A stretch of DNA of 35,094 nucleotides from contig JAKQJD010000188.1 of NCBI GenBank assembly GCA_029561355.1, positions 1-35,094 of the forward strand, given 5' to 3'. The notes beneath the pieces are model-generated. The model was not told the DNA's origin. It searched no databases and saw nothing but the letters and a program-made list of their open reading frames with translations. Numbering within the stretch: the first letter of the stretch is position 1; every line of letters begins with the position of its first letter. Below, piece by piece: positions 24,074 through 32,317 of the stretch. Origin of the DNA: Bacteroidota bacterium (GTDB lineage Bacteria > Bacteroidota > Bacteroidia > Chitinophagales > Saprospiraceae). The position numbers and the translations under genes are program-made.

Positions 24074-24832
24074 ATGCTCGCCAAACGCATCATTCCCTGC
24101 CTCGACATCAAAGACGGCCAAACTGTGAAAGGTATTCAGTTTGAAAACCTGCGCTCCGCCGGCGACCCGGTCGAACTGGCCCGGGCGTATGCCGCGCAGG
24201 GCGCCGACGAACTGGTGTTCCTCGACATCACAGCCACACACGAAGAGCGCACCACTTTTGTGGAACTGGTGCACCGCATCGCGCAGGTACTTGACATTCC
24301 TTTTACAGTAGGTGGCGGCATCAGTTCCGTGGAGCAGGTGCGGGCGCTGCTGCAAGCCGGCGCCGACAAGGTGAGCATCAATTCCGCAGCCGTGCGAAGG
24401 CCGGAGTTGATCAATGAACTGGCACAAAAATTTGGGAGTCAATGTGTTGTAGTGGCGATCGATGCGCGCCAACACGACGATGAAAACTGGTATGTATACC
24501 TGAACGGCGGGCGCATTCCAACGGAACGGCTTGCCATCGACTGGGCCATAGAGGCCGCACAACGCGGGGCGGGCGAAATCCTACTCACTTCCATGAACCA
24601 CGACGGTATGAAAACGGGCTTTGCACTCGACATTACCCGCCGTATCTCAACAGCCGTATCCATTCCCGTGATCGCCTCCGGCGGCGCAGGCCTGAAAGAA
24701 CATTTCAGGGACGTGTTCGACGCCGGCAAAGCCGATGCCGCACTGGCCGCCAGCATTTTTCATTTCGGGGAAATACCGGTGCCGGAGTTGAAGCAGTATT
24801 TGAGGGGAGAGGGTGTGGCAATACGTTTGTGA
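24074..24832 (+). CDS. hisF: Imidazole glycerol phosphate synthase, cyclase subunit HisF
   Basis: 252 residues. A (beta/alpha)8 barrel with catalytic D11 in [15 protein letters not shown] and D130 in VVVAIDARQ. Phosphate loops are FTVGGGISS and [13 protein letters not shown], with [13 protein letters not shown] near 170. It uses ammonia from HisH to convert PRFAR to imidazole glycerol phosphate and AICAR. The usual next gene hisI/hisIE is absent: a 430 bp inverted repeat and then a convergent GNAT gene follow. The TGA stop is inside the first GTGAGTT unit of that element. Confidence 0.97.
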   Translation: MLAKRIIPCLDIKDGQTVKGIQFENLRSAGDPVELARAYAAQGADELVFLDITATHEERTTFVELVHRIAQVLDIPFTVGGGISSVEQVRALLQAGADKVSINSAAVRRPELINELAQKFGSQCVVVAIDARQHDDENWYVYLNGGRIPTERLAIDWAIEAAQRGAGEILLTSMNHDGMKTGFALDITRRISTAVSIPVIASGGAGLKEHFRDVFDAGKADAALAASIFHFGEIPVPELKQYLRGEGVAIRL

Positions 24833-25257
24833 GTTGTGAGTACGCACCACAATTCACTATTCACAACTCACTATCAGGGTTGTACGAAGGATTGGTTCGG
24901 CTACGCTTCACGTAGTAGGATGGGGACGCGGATTGTGCGGATCGTGCGGATTTAAACGGATTTTTAGTGGCCTGCCGGCCACTTTTTTTGATTTCCTACA
25001 GATTATCCGCCTTCGGCGGGCGTAGATCAAATCGAAAATTATATATGTACGAAGAAGAAGTTTACAACCAATGATTTTCATTCTTCACCCGATGCCTCGT
25101 AAATCCACCCGCCGAAGGCGGTTTAATCCGTAAATAATCAACAAGTGGCCATCAGGCCACTAAAAATCCGTTTAAATCCGCACGATCCGAGTCCCCATCC
25201 TACTACGTGAGGCGAAGCCGAACAAATCCTTCGTACAAGCCTGACTCACAACTCACA
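24829..25257. repeat. Large (about 430 bp) compound inverted repeat, MITE-like
   Basis: Three layers can be read. The outer arms are GTGAGTTGTGAGT (24829-24841) and ACTCACAACTCAC (25243-25255). The middle arms, about 100 bp, are 24876-24983 and 25145-25242; they match closely apart from an extra GCGGATTGT-type unit on the left. The inner arms are CCGCCTTCGGCGGG (25007-25020) and CCCGCCGAAGGCGG (25108-25121). The middle arms include GTGCGGAT units and local hairpins (GTGGCCTGCCGGCCAC; GTGGCCATCAGGCCAC). No coding region is visible. It lies between convergent hisF and GNAT genes. Confidence 0.88.
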
Positions 25258-25259
25258 AT

Positions 25260-25703
25260 TCAAAAAAACATAAACTTATACCTCGGCCCGATCAGCAGAA
25301 AACCTTCGCGTTCGTAAAAGCGCAGGGTGCGGGCATATTCGTCGCCGGGTGTGGTAACTTCGAGTCGCACCCAGCCGCGTTCTTCGCCGAGTTCTTTGGC
25401 GGCATCCAGCAGGATTTTTCCCACCCCTTCCGAGCGGTATTCGGGCACGACATACAGTTCGTTGAGCACGCCGATGTGGCCACCCGCATAGAGTGAAATC
25501 GTTTCTACCAGTGTGATCACACCCACTACTTCCCCTTCGTCCATGGCCAGCAGTGTGGAATGGCGGTCGTCCGCTTCTATTTCATCATAAATAGCGGCAA
25601 TGGCATCGTAGTCGGGGGAGTGGCCCACTTCTTCAAAAAGCGCCGCGAGCAGGGTAGCGACGTCATGTTTATGCGATTCGTCGGCAACAATCAGTTGGAT
25701 CAT
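25260..25703 (-). CDS. GNAT-family N-acetyltransferase
   Basis: 147 residues from the ATG at 25703 (MIQLIVADESHKHDV; ten further upstream codons are unlikely). The GNAT fold is shown by GEVVGVITLVETI (beta4), LNELYVVPEYRSEGVGKILLDAAKELGEERG (motif A; acetyl-CoA pyrophosphate loop RSEGVG) and ARTLRFYEREGF (motif B). It should transfer an acetyl group from acetyl-CoA to an amine; the substrate is not predictable. The stop codon is three bases from the large inverted repeat. The gene is a single unit between two palindromic elements. Confidence 0.88.
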   Translation of the reverse strand: MIQLIVADESHKHDVATLLAALFEEVGHSPDYDAIAAIYDEIEADDRHSTLLAMDEGEVVGVITLVETISLYAGGHIGVLNELYVVPEYRSEGVGKILLDAAKELGEERGWVRLEVTTPGDEYARTLRFYEREGFLLIGPRYKFMFF

Positions 25704-25740
25704 AAAAGCGTCCGTTTTATTTTGACGCACCAAGGTAGTT

Positions 25741-25840
25741 GATTTACGATTTAAGATTACATGACGTACGATTTAAGATTTGGAACGCGACATCACAGAC
25801 AATCATAAATCGTACGTCATGTAATCTTACATCGTACATC
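25741..25840. repeat. Palindromic element, GATTTAAGATTACATGACGTA family (copy 2)
   Basis: The left arm (25741-25780) and right arm (25801-25840) are 40 bp each with about three mismatches; the loop is 20 bp. The sequence GATTTAAGATTACATGACGT is shared with the copy at 13147-13241, 12.5 kb away, while the loops differ. It fills the space between the GNAT gene start and the end of the 808-residue secreted protein gene, whose stop is two bases away. Confidence 0.92.
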
Positions 25841-25841
25841 T

Positions 25842-28268
25842 TCAGCCTTTCACCATTTTCCGGACGGCACAATTCCCGGCCGTTTGCACCTGGTAATACA
25901 AAACACCCGGCGCCACGCCCGTCAGGTCTACCCGGATCGTTTGTATGCCTTTGGTATAAGTGCCTGATTTTGAATGTACTACCTGGCCGTTAGCGTCCAT
26001 GATCGTAAGCGTGGCTTCCGTTTCGGCAGGCAGGTTAAAAGAAATGTCGGTGTAGGCGCCGGCCGGGTTGGGCTGGTTTTGGTGCAATTGAAAATCTCCG
26101 CCTGCATTCGGAAAACGAAGTTCCACCTTGGCTGTTTCCAGGTGGTTTCCGGTGCGTAAATAGGCTTCCGCATGCGTAACGTTGCTTCCGATACGCAACA
26201 TATCATGCAGTTCGCCGGAGCGGCGACTCCTCATGCGAACGGCAAAACGCGCCTGACCGGCCGTTTCGCATGCTACGGTAAGGGTGTTTTTGGAAGGGAA
26301 CAGCGCAAATTGTTCGGCATTTACCCCCGCACCCGGCAGCACTTCCAGGATATCCAGGTTGTCGGCATTCAGGGTAAACTGAAAACCTTCGGCCCTTTCC
26401 GTACTGCTGATGGTGGCGATAAATTCCTCGCCTTCCTTCACCTGTTTGTCGGGTGTTTCAAAAAACAATGTGCGCAGGTCGCGCTCATCGAAAATCGTCA
26501 GATCGAGCGGATCGGCAGTGTTGTTCACATCGCCGACTTTGATACCGATAAATTCGATCGCGTCCAGCACCGGTGTGGTGTAGGTAATAGCGGGCATGTT
26601 GCCCATGAACGGATTGGCCGGGTTGGGAAAAACAAAATCTGCCGGCAGGAAGCGCCAGGAAGTATTGTTGGGAAACTCGTCGGTGATGCCCAGGATCAGG
26701 CTGCGGACCGTTACAATGTCGAACGTAGTGATGCTGCCGCTGCGGTTGGCGTCGGCGGCAATCAGTTTGTACGGCGAGCCGAGCGGCTGAATACCCAGAA
26801 TATGCCGGGAAATGCCGATCAGATCGGCTGTGGTGACGCCGTTCGCGTGGGAATTGTTTTTCAGGAGTCCCAGTCCGAATTCCGTGTTAACGGGCAGCGG
26901 AGGAAACTGTACCGTGCCGGTTTCGTCGGTTATTTCCGTTACGTTCAGCGGAATAGCGGGCGCAACCAACTGAACCGCCACCTCTTCGATGGGCTGTAAG
27001 GTTTCGGTTCTGGCCAGGCAAAACACACTGGAAGGCGGTTCAGAACACACGCCGGTCGTGTCGGTCAGGTAAACCTGAAAGGAGCAGACAGCGATGTTGC
27101 CGCAGGCATCGCTTACTTCGTAACGCACCACCGTATTGCCCATTGGAAAACCTACCAGCGTGTCAGCAAATACCGGCTGAATAATGCCGTTGTCCAATAC
27201 ATTGGACGGCAGGGGGAAATGCAGGGTGTCGATCGCCGTACCGTTGTTCCACACAGCAATGGCACTTTGAATAGCCGAACAAGGCTGCGTTACAGCAAAA
27301 TCGGGCAGAATGATCAATCCCTGGCAATTGTTATCGGCCGCAACATTGATAAAAAGTGGCTCCGGGCACTCCAGAATCGACGGTGTGGGATTGGTGGTGA
27401 AAACTTGTTGCACCTGTTCCCGAACCACAAAAGCACACCAATCGAGCGCCAGCCATTTCCGGTATAAAACATCGCCGCAGGAATTATCCAGCGAATCCGT
27501 ATACCCCACGCCCAGCCTGCCAAAAACAGTTCCGGAATAAAATACATGATTGTTCGTAATGATATAAGGCAGTCCGGTGAATTCGGGCGCCGTACCTCCG
27601 TTGGGGCAGGAGCCGATGGAATCTATCGGGAAAACGATTTCATCCAGCGTATGCTCTTCCAACTTAATTTTTTGCTGGCACGTGCCGAGGTTGCCGCTCG
27701 CATCGATAGCGCGCCAGGTGCGGGTGATGATACCGCTGAATGCGGAATCGCAGGGATACACCTGATAATTATCTACATAGGTCAGGTTCACAGCACCGCC
27801 ACAGGCATCCGCCGCCGTTGAAACGGCATTCGCAAACCCGAGGCTGTCGCGCAGAAAAGCAGGCGTGCGGATACCGAATAAAACGGAAACCGCCACATTT
27901 TCACCACAGGTTAATACCGGCGGGAGCCCGTCCTGTATCTTGACCTGCCCCGTGCAGGAGTAGCCGCTCACCGTATCACGTGCACGGTACAAGTATGTTT
28001 TTAAAACGTCGGAGGGACCGAAAACGGCAGGCAACCACGGCCCCGAACCATACGGGAGTGTTTTATCCACTTCAATGATCATATCGGGCGGTACGGTCGC
28101 CAGGTTCAGAAAGGCCGATATGGCCGGCGTCGCCGTGCAGGTTTCCGAAAGCGCCACATTGATCTGCGTTTTGCAGGTGTCGATGTTGACAGAGCCCGTT
28201 TTTCCAAACACGGAAGAAACACACAAGGCTATCAAAAGAAGTGGCAGAAGCGTACCGATTTTTTTCAT
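25842..28268 (-). CDS. Secreted multidomain protein with dockerin-like, cohesin-like and T9SS sorting domains
   Basis: 808 residues from the ATG at 28268 (MKKIGTLLPLLLIALCVSS signal peptide; the frame continues 70 codons upstream without similarity). Residues 110-405 hold cysteine-bearing immunoglobulin-like/HYR-type segments (GLPPVLTCGENV, ILECPEPLFINVAADNNC, VRYEVSDACGNIAVCSF). Residues 475-535 are dockerin-like, with two calcium-loop-like duplicates (NGVTTADLIGISRHILG and DANRSGSITTFDIVTVRSLI). Residues 605-715 resemble a cohesin fold. Residues 726-808 are a T9SS type A sorting domain (HQNQPNPAGAYTDISFNLP ... GVLYYQVQ). It should be exported by the T9SS to the cell surface. Role unknown; adhesion or matrix is plausible. 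Confidence 0.85.
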   Translation of the reverse strand: MKKIGTLLPLLLIALCVSSVFGKTGSVNIDTCKTQINVALSETCTATPAISAFLNLATVPPDMIIEVDKTLPYGSGPWLPAVFGPSDVLKTYLYRARDTVSGYSCTGQVKIQDGLPPVLTCGENVAVSVLFGIRTPAFLRDSLGFANAVSTAADACGGAVNLTYVDNYQVYPCDSAFSGIITRTWRAIDASGNLGTCQQKIKLEEHTLDEIVFPIDSIGSCPNGGTAPEFTGLPYIITNNHVFYSGTVFGRLGVGYTDSLDNSCGDVLYRKWLALDWCAFVVREQVQQVFTTNPTPSILECPEPLFINVAADNNCQGLIILPDFAVTQPCSAIQSAIAVWNNGTAIDTLHFPLPSNVLDNGIIQPVFADTLVGFPMGNTVVRYEVSDACGNIAVCSFQVYLTDTTGVCSEPPSSVFCLARTETLQPIEEVAVQLVAPAIPLNVTEITDETGTVQFPPLPVNTEFGLGLLKNNSHANGVTTADLIGISRHILGIQPLGSPYKLIAADANRSGSITTFDIVTVRSLILGITDEFPNNTSWRFLPADFVFPNPANPFMGNMPAITYTTPVLDAIEFIGIKVGDVNNTADPLDLTIFDERDLRTLFFETPDKQVKEGEEFIATISSTERAEGFQFTLNADNLDILEVLPGAGVNAEQFALFPSKNTLTVACETAGQARFAVRMRSRRSGELHDMLRIGSNVTHAEAYLRTGNHLETAKVELRFPNAGGDFQLHQNQPNPAGAYTDISFNLPAETEATLTIMDANGQVVHSKSGTYTKGIQTIRVDLTGVAPGVLYYQVQTAGNCAVRKMVKG

Positions 28269-28488
28269 GAATGAGGCTTGATAAAAGGTGGAGCGTTTAT
28301 TTAATGCTATGTATGCTATTGATACACTTGGTTTTATCATAATAATTTGAGCAAGCGAAGCCATGCCAAAACCGGGCCACGGATGTTTAAATGCCGCGCA
28401 GATGCCAAAAACGTAATCCGGCTGTCGGGCGGCTTTCTGAATTCCTGTGGTGTTTACCGATACATTTCCGCGGTTCACCTATCGACCC

Positions 28489-28518
28489 TTTGCGGGTGAC
28501 ATTTGAGACATAGTTTTG
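28489..28518 (+). promoter_or_regulatory. Bacteroidota-type promoter for the TonB receptor
   Basis: TTTG at 28489-28492, an 18-base spacer, and TAGTTTTG at 28511-28518 (full match to TAnnTTTG). The start codon is 16 bases downstream of the -7 box, giving a very short leader. This is the best promoter match in the window. The remaining divergent gap from 28269 shows no repeat element. Confidence 0.65.
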
Positions 28519-28534
28519 TGTCAACACTGAAAAT

Positions 28535-31204
28535 ATGCACAAACTACTTGTACTCTCCCTTTTGCTTGGCGTTTCGGGCTTGTCCGCACAAACCCGTGCA
28601 GATTCCGTCCGGCTCGACCGATTTTATTACGGCTCTCTCGAAAAAGTGCTCGACGAGATCAGCACCGAATCCGGGGTGCGCTTCGTTTTCGACCGGCCTG
28701 CGCTGGCCCGCATCCGGATAGAAGAACGCCCGTTCAACAAGCCGCTGCTTCGTTTCCTCGAACAGGTATTGCGCCCGAAAGATTTGAAATTCCTGATCCT
28801 GCCCGACGGAGCCGTCCGCATCATGGGCGCTTACGAAAATCCGGAAACGGAAGCGCTCACCCGAAAACCTTCGGCGAAAACGGGGGCAAAACAAAAAAAC
28901 ATACATGTAGCCGGACTCATCACCGACCGTGCATCGGGCGAAGCCCTGCCCTTCGTTTCGGTGCGCGTGCTCGGCGAACCCATCGGCACTACGGGCAATG
29001 TCGACGGGCAATTCACCCTGCTGCACGTGCCCACCGATACCAATACGCTGATTTTTACGTACGTCGGCTACGAGCCTGTGCAGGTTTTCCTGGCACCCGG
29101 TGCGCCGCTCACGGAACTACAGGTCACCATGCAATCGGAAGCCACCCTGCAGGAAGTGGTGGTGACGGCCGAAAAAGAAGAATTACTCAAGGCATCCGAA
29201 CAGGTGTCGATGTTTAAAATGACACCCGCCAAACTGGCAACCCTGCCTTCGCTGGGCGAGCGCGATATTTTTCGTTCGTTCCAGTTGATGCCGGGTATCA
29301 GTGCCGCCAACGAACACACAAGCGGTCTCTACGTTCGCGGCGGTACACCCGACCAGGTCCTTACACTCTACGACGGGTTCACCGTTTACAATGTCGATCA
29401 CCTGTTCGGTTTTTTCTCCGCCTTCAACTCCAATTCCATCAAGGACGTGCAGTTGTACAAAGGCGTGTTCGACGCCAAATATGGCGGCCGGCTTTCTTCC
29501 GTGGTCGAAATTACAGGCAAAGACGGCAACAACCGCCGCTTCAATGCCGGCGGCGACCTCAGTCTGCTCAGCGCCAATGTGTGGATAGAGCAACCTTTCG
29601 GTGAAAAATTCACCACGATCGTCACCGCCCGGCGCAGCTGGAAAGGCCCGCTGTATGAGAAAATTTTCGACCGGTTCAGCGGGGAAACCGAAACGAACGC
29701 CGGCCCTTTCGGAAACCGCTTCGGCAATGCGCAGGTGTCGTCGTATTTTTATGACATCAATGCCAAGGCCACCTGGAAACCCAACGAGCATGATGTGTAC
29801 TCCTTGAGTTTTTACAGCGGCGCCGACAAACTCGATAATTCCATCACACCCCAGTTGCCTTCCGGATTCGGCGGCGGCGGCGGGCGGCTCAACCTCGGCA
29901 TCACCGACCTGACCAACTGGGGCAACACGGGCGCCAGCCTGAAATGGAGCCGTAAATGGAGCGACCGCCTGTATTCCAACACACTCGCCAGTTATTCCAG
30001 TTATTTTTCCAAACGCGACCGCTCCAGCAGCGGCACGTTTGAAATGGACGGCGAAACCCAGGAAATTCGCCGCGGCACCCTCGAAAACAACAGTCTGAAA
30101 GATTTTTCCGCCAAAACGGACTGGGAATGGAAATTTGTGCCGGGGCAGCAACTGGAGTTCGGCGCCTCCGCCACCCAAAACGACATCACGTACACCTACG
30201 CCCAGAACGATACATCCACCTTGCTCGATCGCAGCACGGCAGGATTGACCGCCACGGCGTACCTGCAGGACAAAGCCTCGTTTTTGAAGGAAAAACTGGT
30301 CGTCACGCCCGGCATCCGCGCTACCTGGTTTTCGCCTGCCGGCAAAATGTATTACGAGCCGCGCGCCAATGTTTCCTACAAACTCAGCAGCACCGTCAAA
30401 TTGAAAGCGGCAACGGGATTGTATTACCAGTTTGCCAAACGGGTGATCCGCGAAGACGTTCTGAGCGGCAGCCGCGATTTCTGGGTACTCACAGACGGCG
30501 ACCGGCTGCCCGTTGCCAGTAGCAGGCAATATGTGGTGGGAGCGGCCTGGGAAAACAAGAGCTGGTTGTTCGACGCTGAAACGTATTATAAAACACTGGA
30601 CGGACTCACGGAATATTCGCTGCGGTTTACGCCCAGCGGGCCCGGACAATTCAATTACGAGGAAAATTTCTTCAACGGAACCGGCACGTCCCGCGGTATC
30701 GACCTGCTCCTGCAAAAAAAATACGGTCGCTTCAACGGCTGGGTCGGTTACACGTTGAGCGATACGCGCCAGCATTATCCGGTGTACGGCTCCGAATTTT
30801 ATGCTTCCAACGACGTCACGCACGAATTCAAAGTCACCGGACTTTATCATTGGCGGAAATGGGATTTTTCAGCCACCTGGATCTATGCTTCCGGCAAGCC
30901 CTACACAGCGCCCGAAGGCGGCTATCAGGTTACGTTGCTCGACGGCACGACGCAGGATTTCCTGAACGTGTCGGCCAAGAATGCCTATCGGTTACCGGAT
31001 TATCACCGCCTCGACATTGCCGCCACCTACAATTTTCTGCTGGGCAAAGCGCCCTCCACATTCGGCATCAGCCTTTTCAATTTGTACAACCGCGCCAACG
31101 TGTGGTACAAGGAATTTGAAATCATCAACAACCAGGTCATTTCGACCGATGTAAACTACCTGGGCATCACGCCCAACCTTACTCTCGGCGTAAAACTGCG
31201 CTAA
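28535..31204 (+). CDS. TonB-dependent outer-membrane receptor with STN and carboxypeptidase-like domains
   Basis: 889 residues. Signal peptide 1-19 (ending GLSAQ); STN domain about 25-95 (FYYGSLEKVLDEISTESGVRFVFD), which in other systems contacts an anti-sigma factor; CarboxypepD_reg-like domain about 117-205 (VAGLITDRASGEALPFVSVRVLG); plug domain about 210-330 (QEVVVTAEKEE, FQLMPGISAANEHTSGLYVRGGTPDQVLTLYDGF in pieces, KGVFDAKYGGRLSSVVEI); then a 22-strand barrel ending in LTLGVKLR. It should import a siderophore, peptide or glycan with TonB energy. No SusD follows; the partner is a DUF4249 lipoprotein. The STN domain suggests ECF-sigma signalling, but no sigma/anti-sigma genes are visible. 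Confidence 0.94.
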   Translation: MHKLLVLSLLLGVSGLSAQTRADSVRLDRFYYGSLEKVLDEISTESGVRFVFDRPALARIRIEERPFNKPLLRFLEQVLRPKDLKFLILPDGAVRIMGAYENPETEALTRKPSAKTGAKQKNIHVAGLITDRASGEALPFVSVRVLGEPIGTTGNVDGQFTLLHVPTDTNTLIFTYVGYEPVQVFLAPGAPLTELQVTMQSEATLQEVVVTAEKEELLKASEQVSMFKMTPAKLATLPSLGERDIFRSFQLMPGISAANEHTSGLYVRGGTPDQVLTLYDGFTVYNVDHLFGFFSAFNSNSIKDVQLYKGVFDAKYGGRLSSVVEITGKDGNNRRFNAGGDLSLLSANVWIEQPFGEKFTTIVTARRSWKGPLYEKIFDRFSGETETNAGPFGNRFGNAQVSSYFYDINAKATWKPNEHDVYSLSFYSGADKLDNSITPQLPSGFGGGGGRLNLGITDLTNWGNTGASLKWSRKWSDRLYSNTLASYSSYFSKRDRSSSGTFEMDGETQEIRRGTLENNSLKDFSAKTDWEWKFVPGQQLEFGASATQNDITYTYAQNDTSTLLDRSTAGLTATAYLQDKASFLKEKLVVTPGIRATWFSPAGKMYYEPRANVSYKLSSTVKLKAATGLYYQFAKRVIREDVLSGSRDFWVLTDGDRLPVASSRQYVVGAAWENKSWLFDAETYYKTLDGLTEYSLRFTPSGPGQFNYEENFFNGTGTSRGIDLLLQKKYGRFNGWVGYTLSDTRQHYPVYGSEFYASNDVTHEFKVTGLYHWRKWDFSATWIYASGKPYTAPEGGYQVTLLDGTTQDFLNVSAKNAYRLPDYHRLDIAATYNFLLGKAPSTFGISLFNLYNRANVWYKEFEIINNQVISTDVNYLGITPNLTLGVKLR

Positions 31205-31335
31205 CGTACCACCGAACACGTACCACCGAACCCCAGTTCGGTGAAAAAAAACATACCACCGAACCCCAGTTCGGTGAAAAAACACCACCGAACCCCTGGT
31301 TCGGTTCAAAACACTAACCGAACTGGGATTCGGTT
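31205..31335. repeat. Array of four short ACCGAACC...GGTTCGGT hairpins
   Basis: Four palindromic units of 18-19 bp lie at 31225-31242 and 31258-31275 (both ACCGAACCCCAGTTCGGT), 31287-31305 (ACCGAACCCCTGGTTCGGT) and 31317-31334 (ACCGAACTGGGATTCGGT, the inverted form), separated by A-rich spacers. They fill the gap between the TonB receptor stop and the DUF4249 start. Each can fold alone, and units 1 or 2 can also pair with unit 4, giving alternative structures. This differs in plan from the long two-arm elements elsewhere. Confidence 0.88.
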
Positions 31336-31345
31336 GTACATCGCC

Positions 31346-32161
31346 ATGAAAAAAATACTCATACTTCCGCTTTTTCTCCTCTTCCTCTCCGCCTGCGAAA
31401 AAACCGCGCTCACCACCGCCTCCGATTCGGTGAACCGCCCGGTGGTGGAAGCCTATCTCTCGCCCGGCCAGGTGCCTGCTGTCAAGGTGACGCACCAACT
31501 GGCCTTTGCCAGCACAGACACGTTGGCCCGCCCGGTAGAAGGGCTGGAAGTATTCATCGAAACGGACGGCGCCGAGCACCCGCTCGCTTATTCGGCGGTC
31601 GATAGCGTGTATCACGCCGACGGTACCTGGCAGGTAGAAGCCGGCAAAACGTACCGCCTGCATTTTCAGTACAATGGCGGCGTGGTGGAAGCCGAATCGG
31701 TAGTGCCGGAGAAACCGCAGGCGTTTACCGCTTCTGCGGGCAGTATTGCCATTCCGGATTTTTCTCCCGGCAGCGGCGGCGGAATGCCAACGTTTCCCGA
31801 TCCTATCGAACTGGGCTGGGCAAATACCGACGGCGCGTACTATCTCGTCGTTGTGGAAAATCTCGAAACCGATCCGGTGGCTATTTATGAAGACAATGGC
31901 GACACGAACAGACCGCCACGGCCCGTTTTTCGCAGCGAACCGGAACAAACCAATGCCTACGAAATAGGTTTCCGCAATTTCCAGTATTACGGTACCCACC
32001 GCGTCATTCTGTTCAAACTGAATGCGGAATACGCTTCCCTGTACGATGACAACGGGAATAGTTCGCAAAACCTCACTTCGCCGTATTCGAACGTGACCAA
32101 CGGACTGGGTATTTTCACCGGACTGAACGCGGACACGCTCATGGTGGAGGTGACGCAGTAA
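31346..32161 (+). CDS. DUF4249 family lipoprotein
   Basis: 271 residues from the ATG at 31346 (the frame extends to 31241 but that part is the hairpin array). Residues 1-17 are a lipoprotein signal with lipobox LSAC. The mature start VNRPVVEAYLSPGQVPAVKVTHQ, the ...GLEVFIETDGAEHPL segment, DSVYHADGTWQVEAGKTYRLHFQYNGG and SVVPEKPQAF match the DUF4249 beta-sandwich family. Members are regularly encoded next to TonB receptors and are thought to be surface lipoproteins assisting uptake. A predicted partner of the receptor just upstream; probably cotranscribed through the hairpin array. Confidence 0.85.
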   Translation: MKKILILPLFLLFLSACEKTALTTASDSVNRPVVEAYLSPGQVPAVKVTHQLAFASTDTLARPVEGLEVFIETDGAEHPLAYSAVDSVYHADGTWQVEAGKTYRLHFQYNGGVVEAESVVPEKPQAFTASAGSIAIPDFSPGSGGGMPTFPDPIELGWANTDGAYYLVVVENLETDPVAIYEDNGDTNRPPRPVFRSEPEQTNAYEIGFRNFQYYGTHRVILFKLNAEYASLYDDNGNSSQNLTSPYSNVTNGLGIFTGLNADTLMVEVTQ

Positions 32162-32232
32162 GAGCCTCCCCCTCCCGGTTCTCACGGATTTCCGTTAAAA
32201 CGGGTAGGGCCTAAAATGGCTTTTTTCAGGGA

Positions 32233-32263
32233 TTTCGCAAACGGTGAAGTCGGCCGACCTTTG
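32233..32263 (+). promoter_or_regulatory. Weak candidate promoter for the second T9SS protein
   Basis: TTTC at 32233-32236, a 19-base spacer, then GACCTTTG at 32256-32263 (7 of 8 to TAnnTTTG). The ATG is 54 bases downstream. One mismatch in each box, so only a suggestion. The rest of the 156 bp gap shows nothing clear. Confidence 0.35.
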
Positions 32264-32317
32264 TAGCATGCCGGCATCGTCCCAAGGGACCGATTTTTTC
32301 ACCTGACAAACGAAATC

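Noticed and set aside
28269..28478. 70-residue N-terminal extension of the large T9SS protein
   Set aside because: The extension precedes a clear signal peptide start (MKKIGTLLPLL) and has no features of coding sequence.
29183..30850. 555-residue open frame on the minus strand
   Set aside because: It is antisense to the TonB receptor, whose full domain set is on the plus strand. Long antisense frames are expected from codon bias at this GC content.
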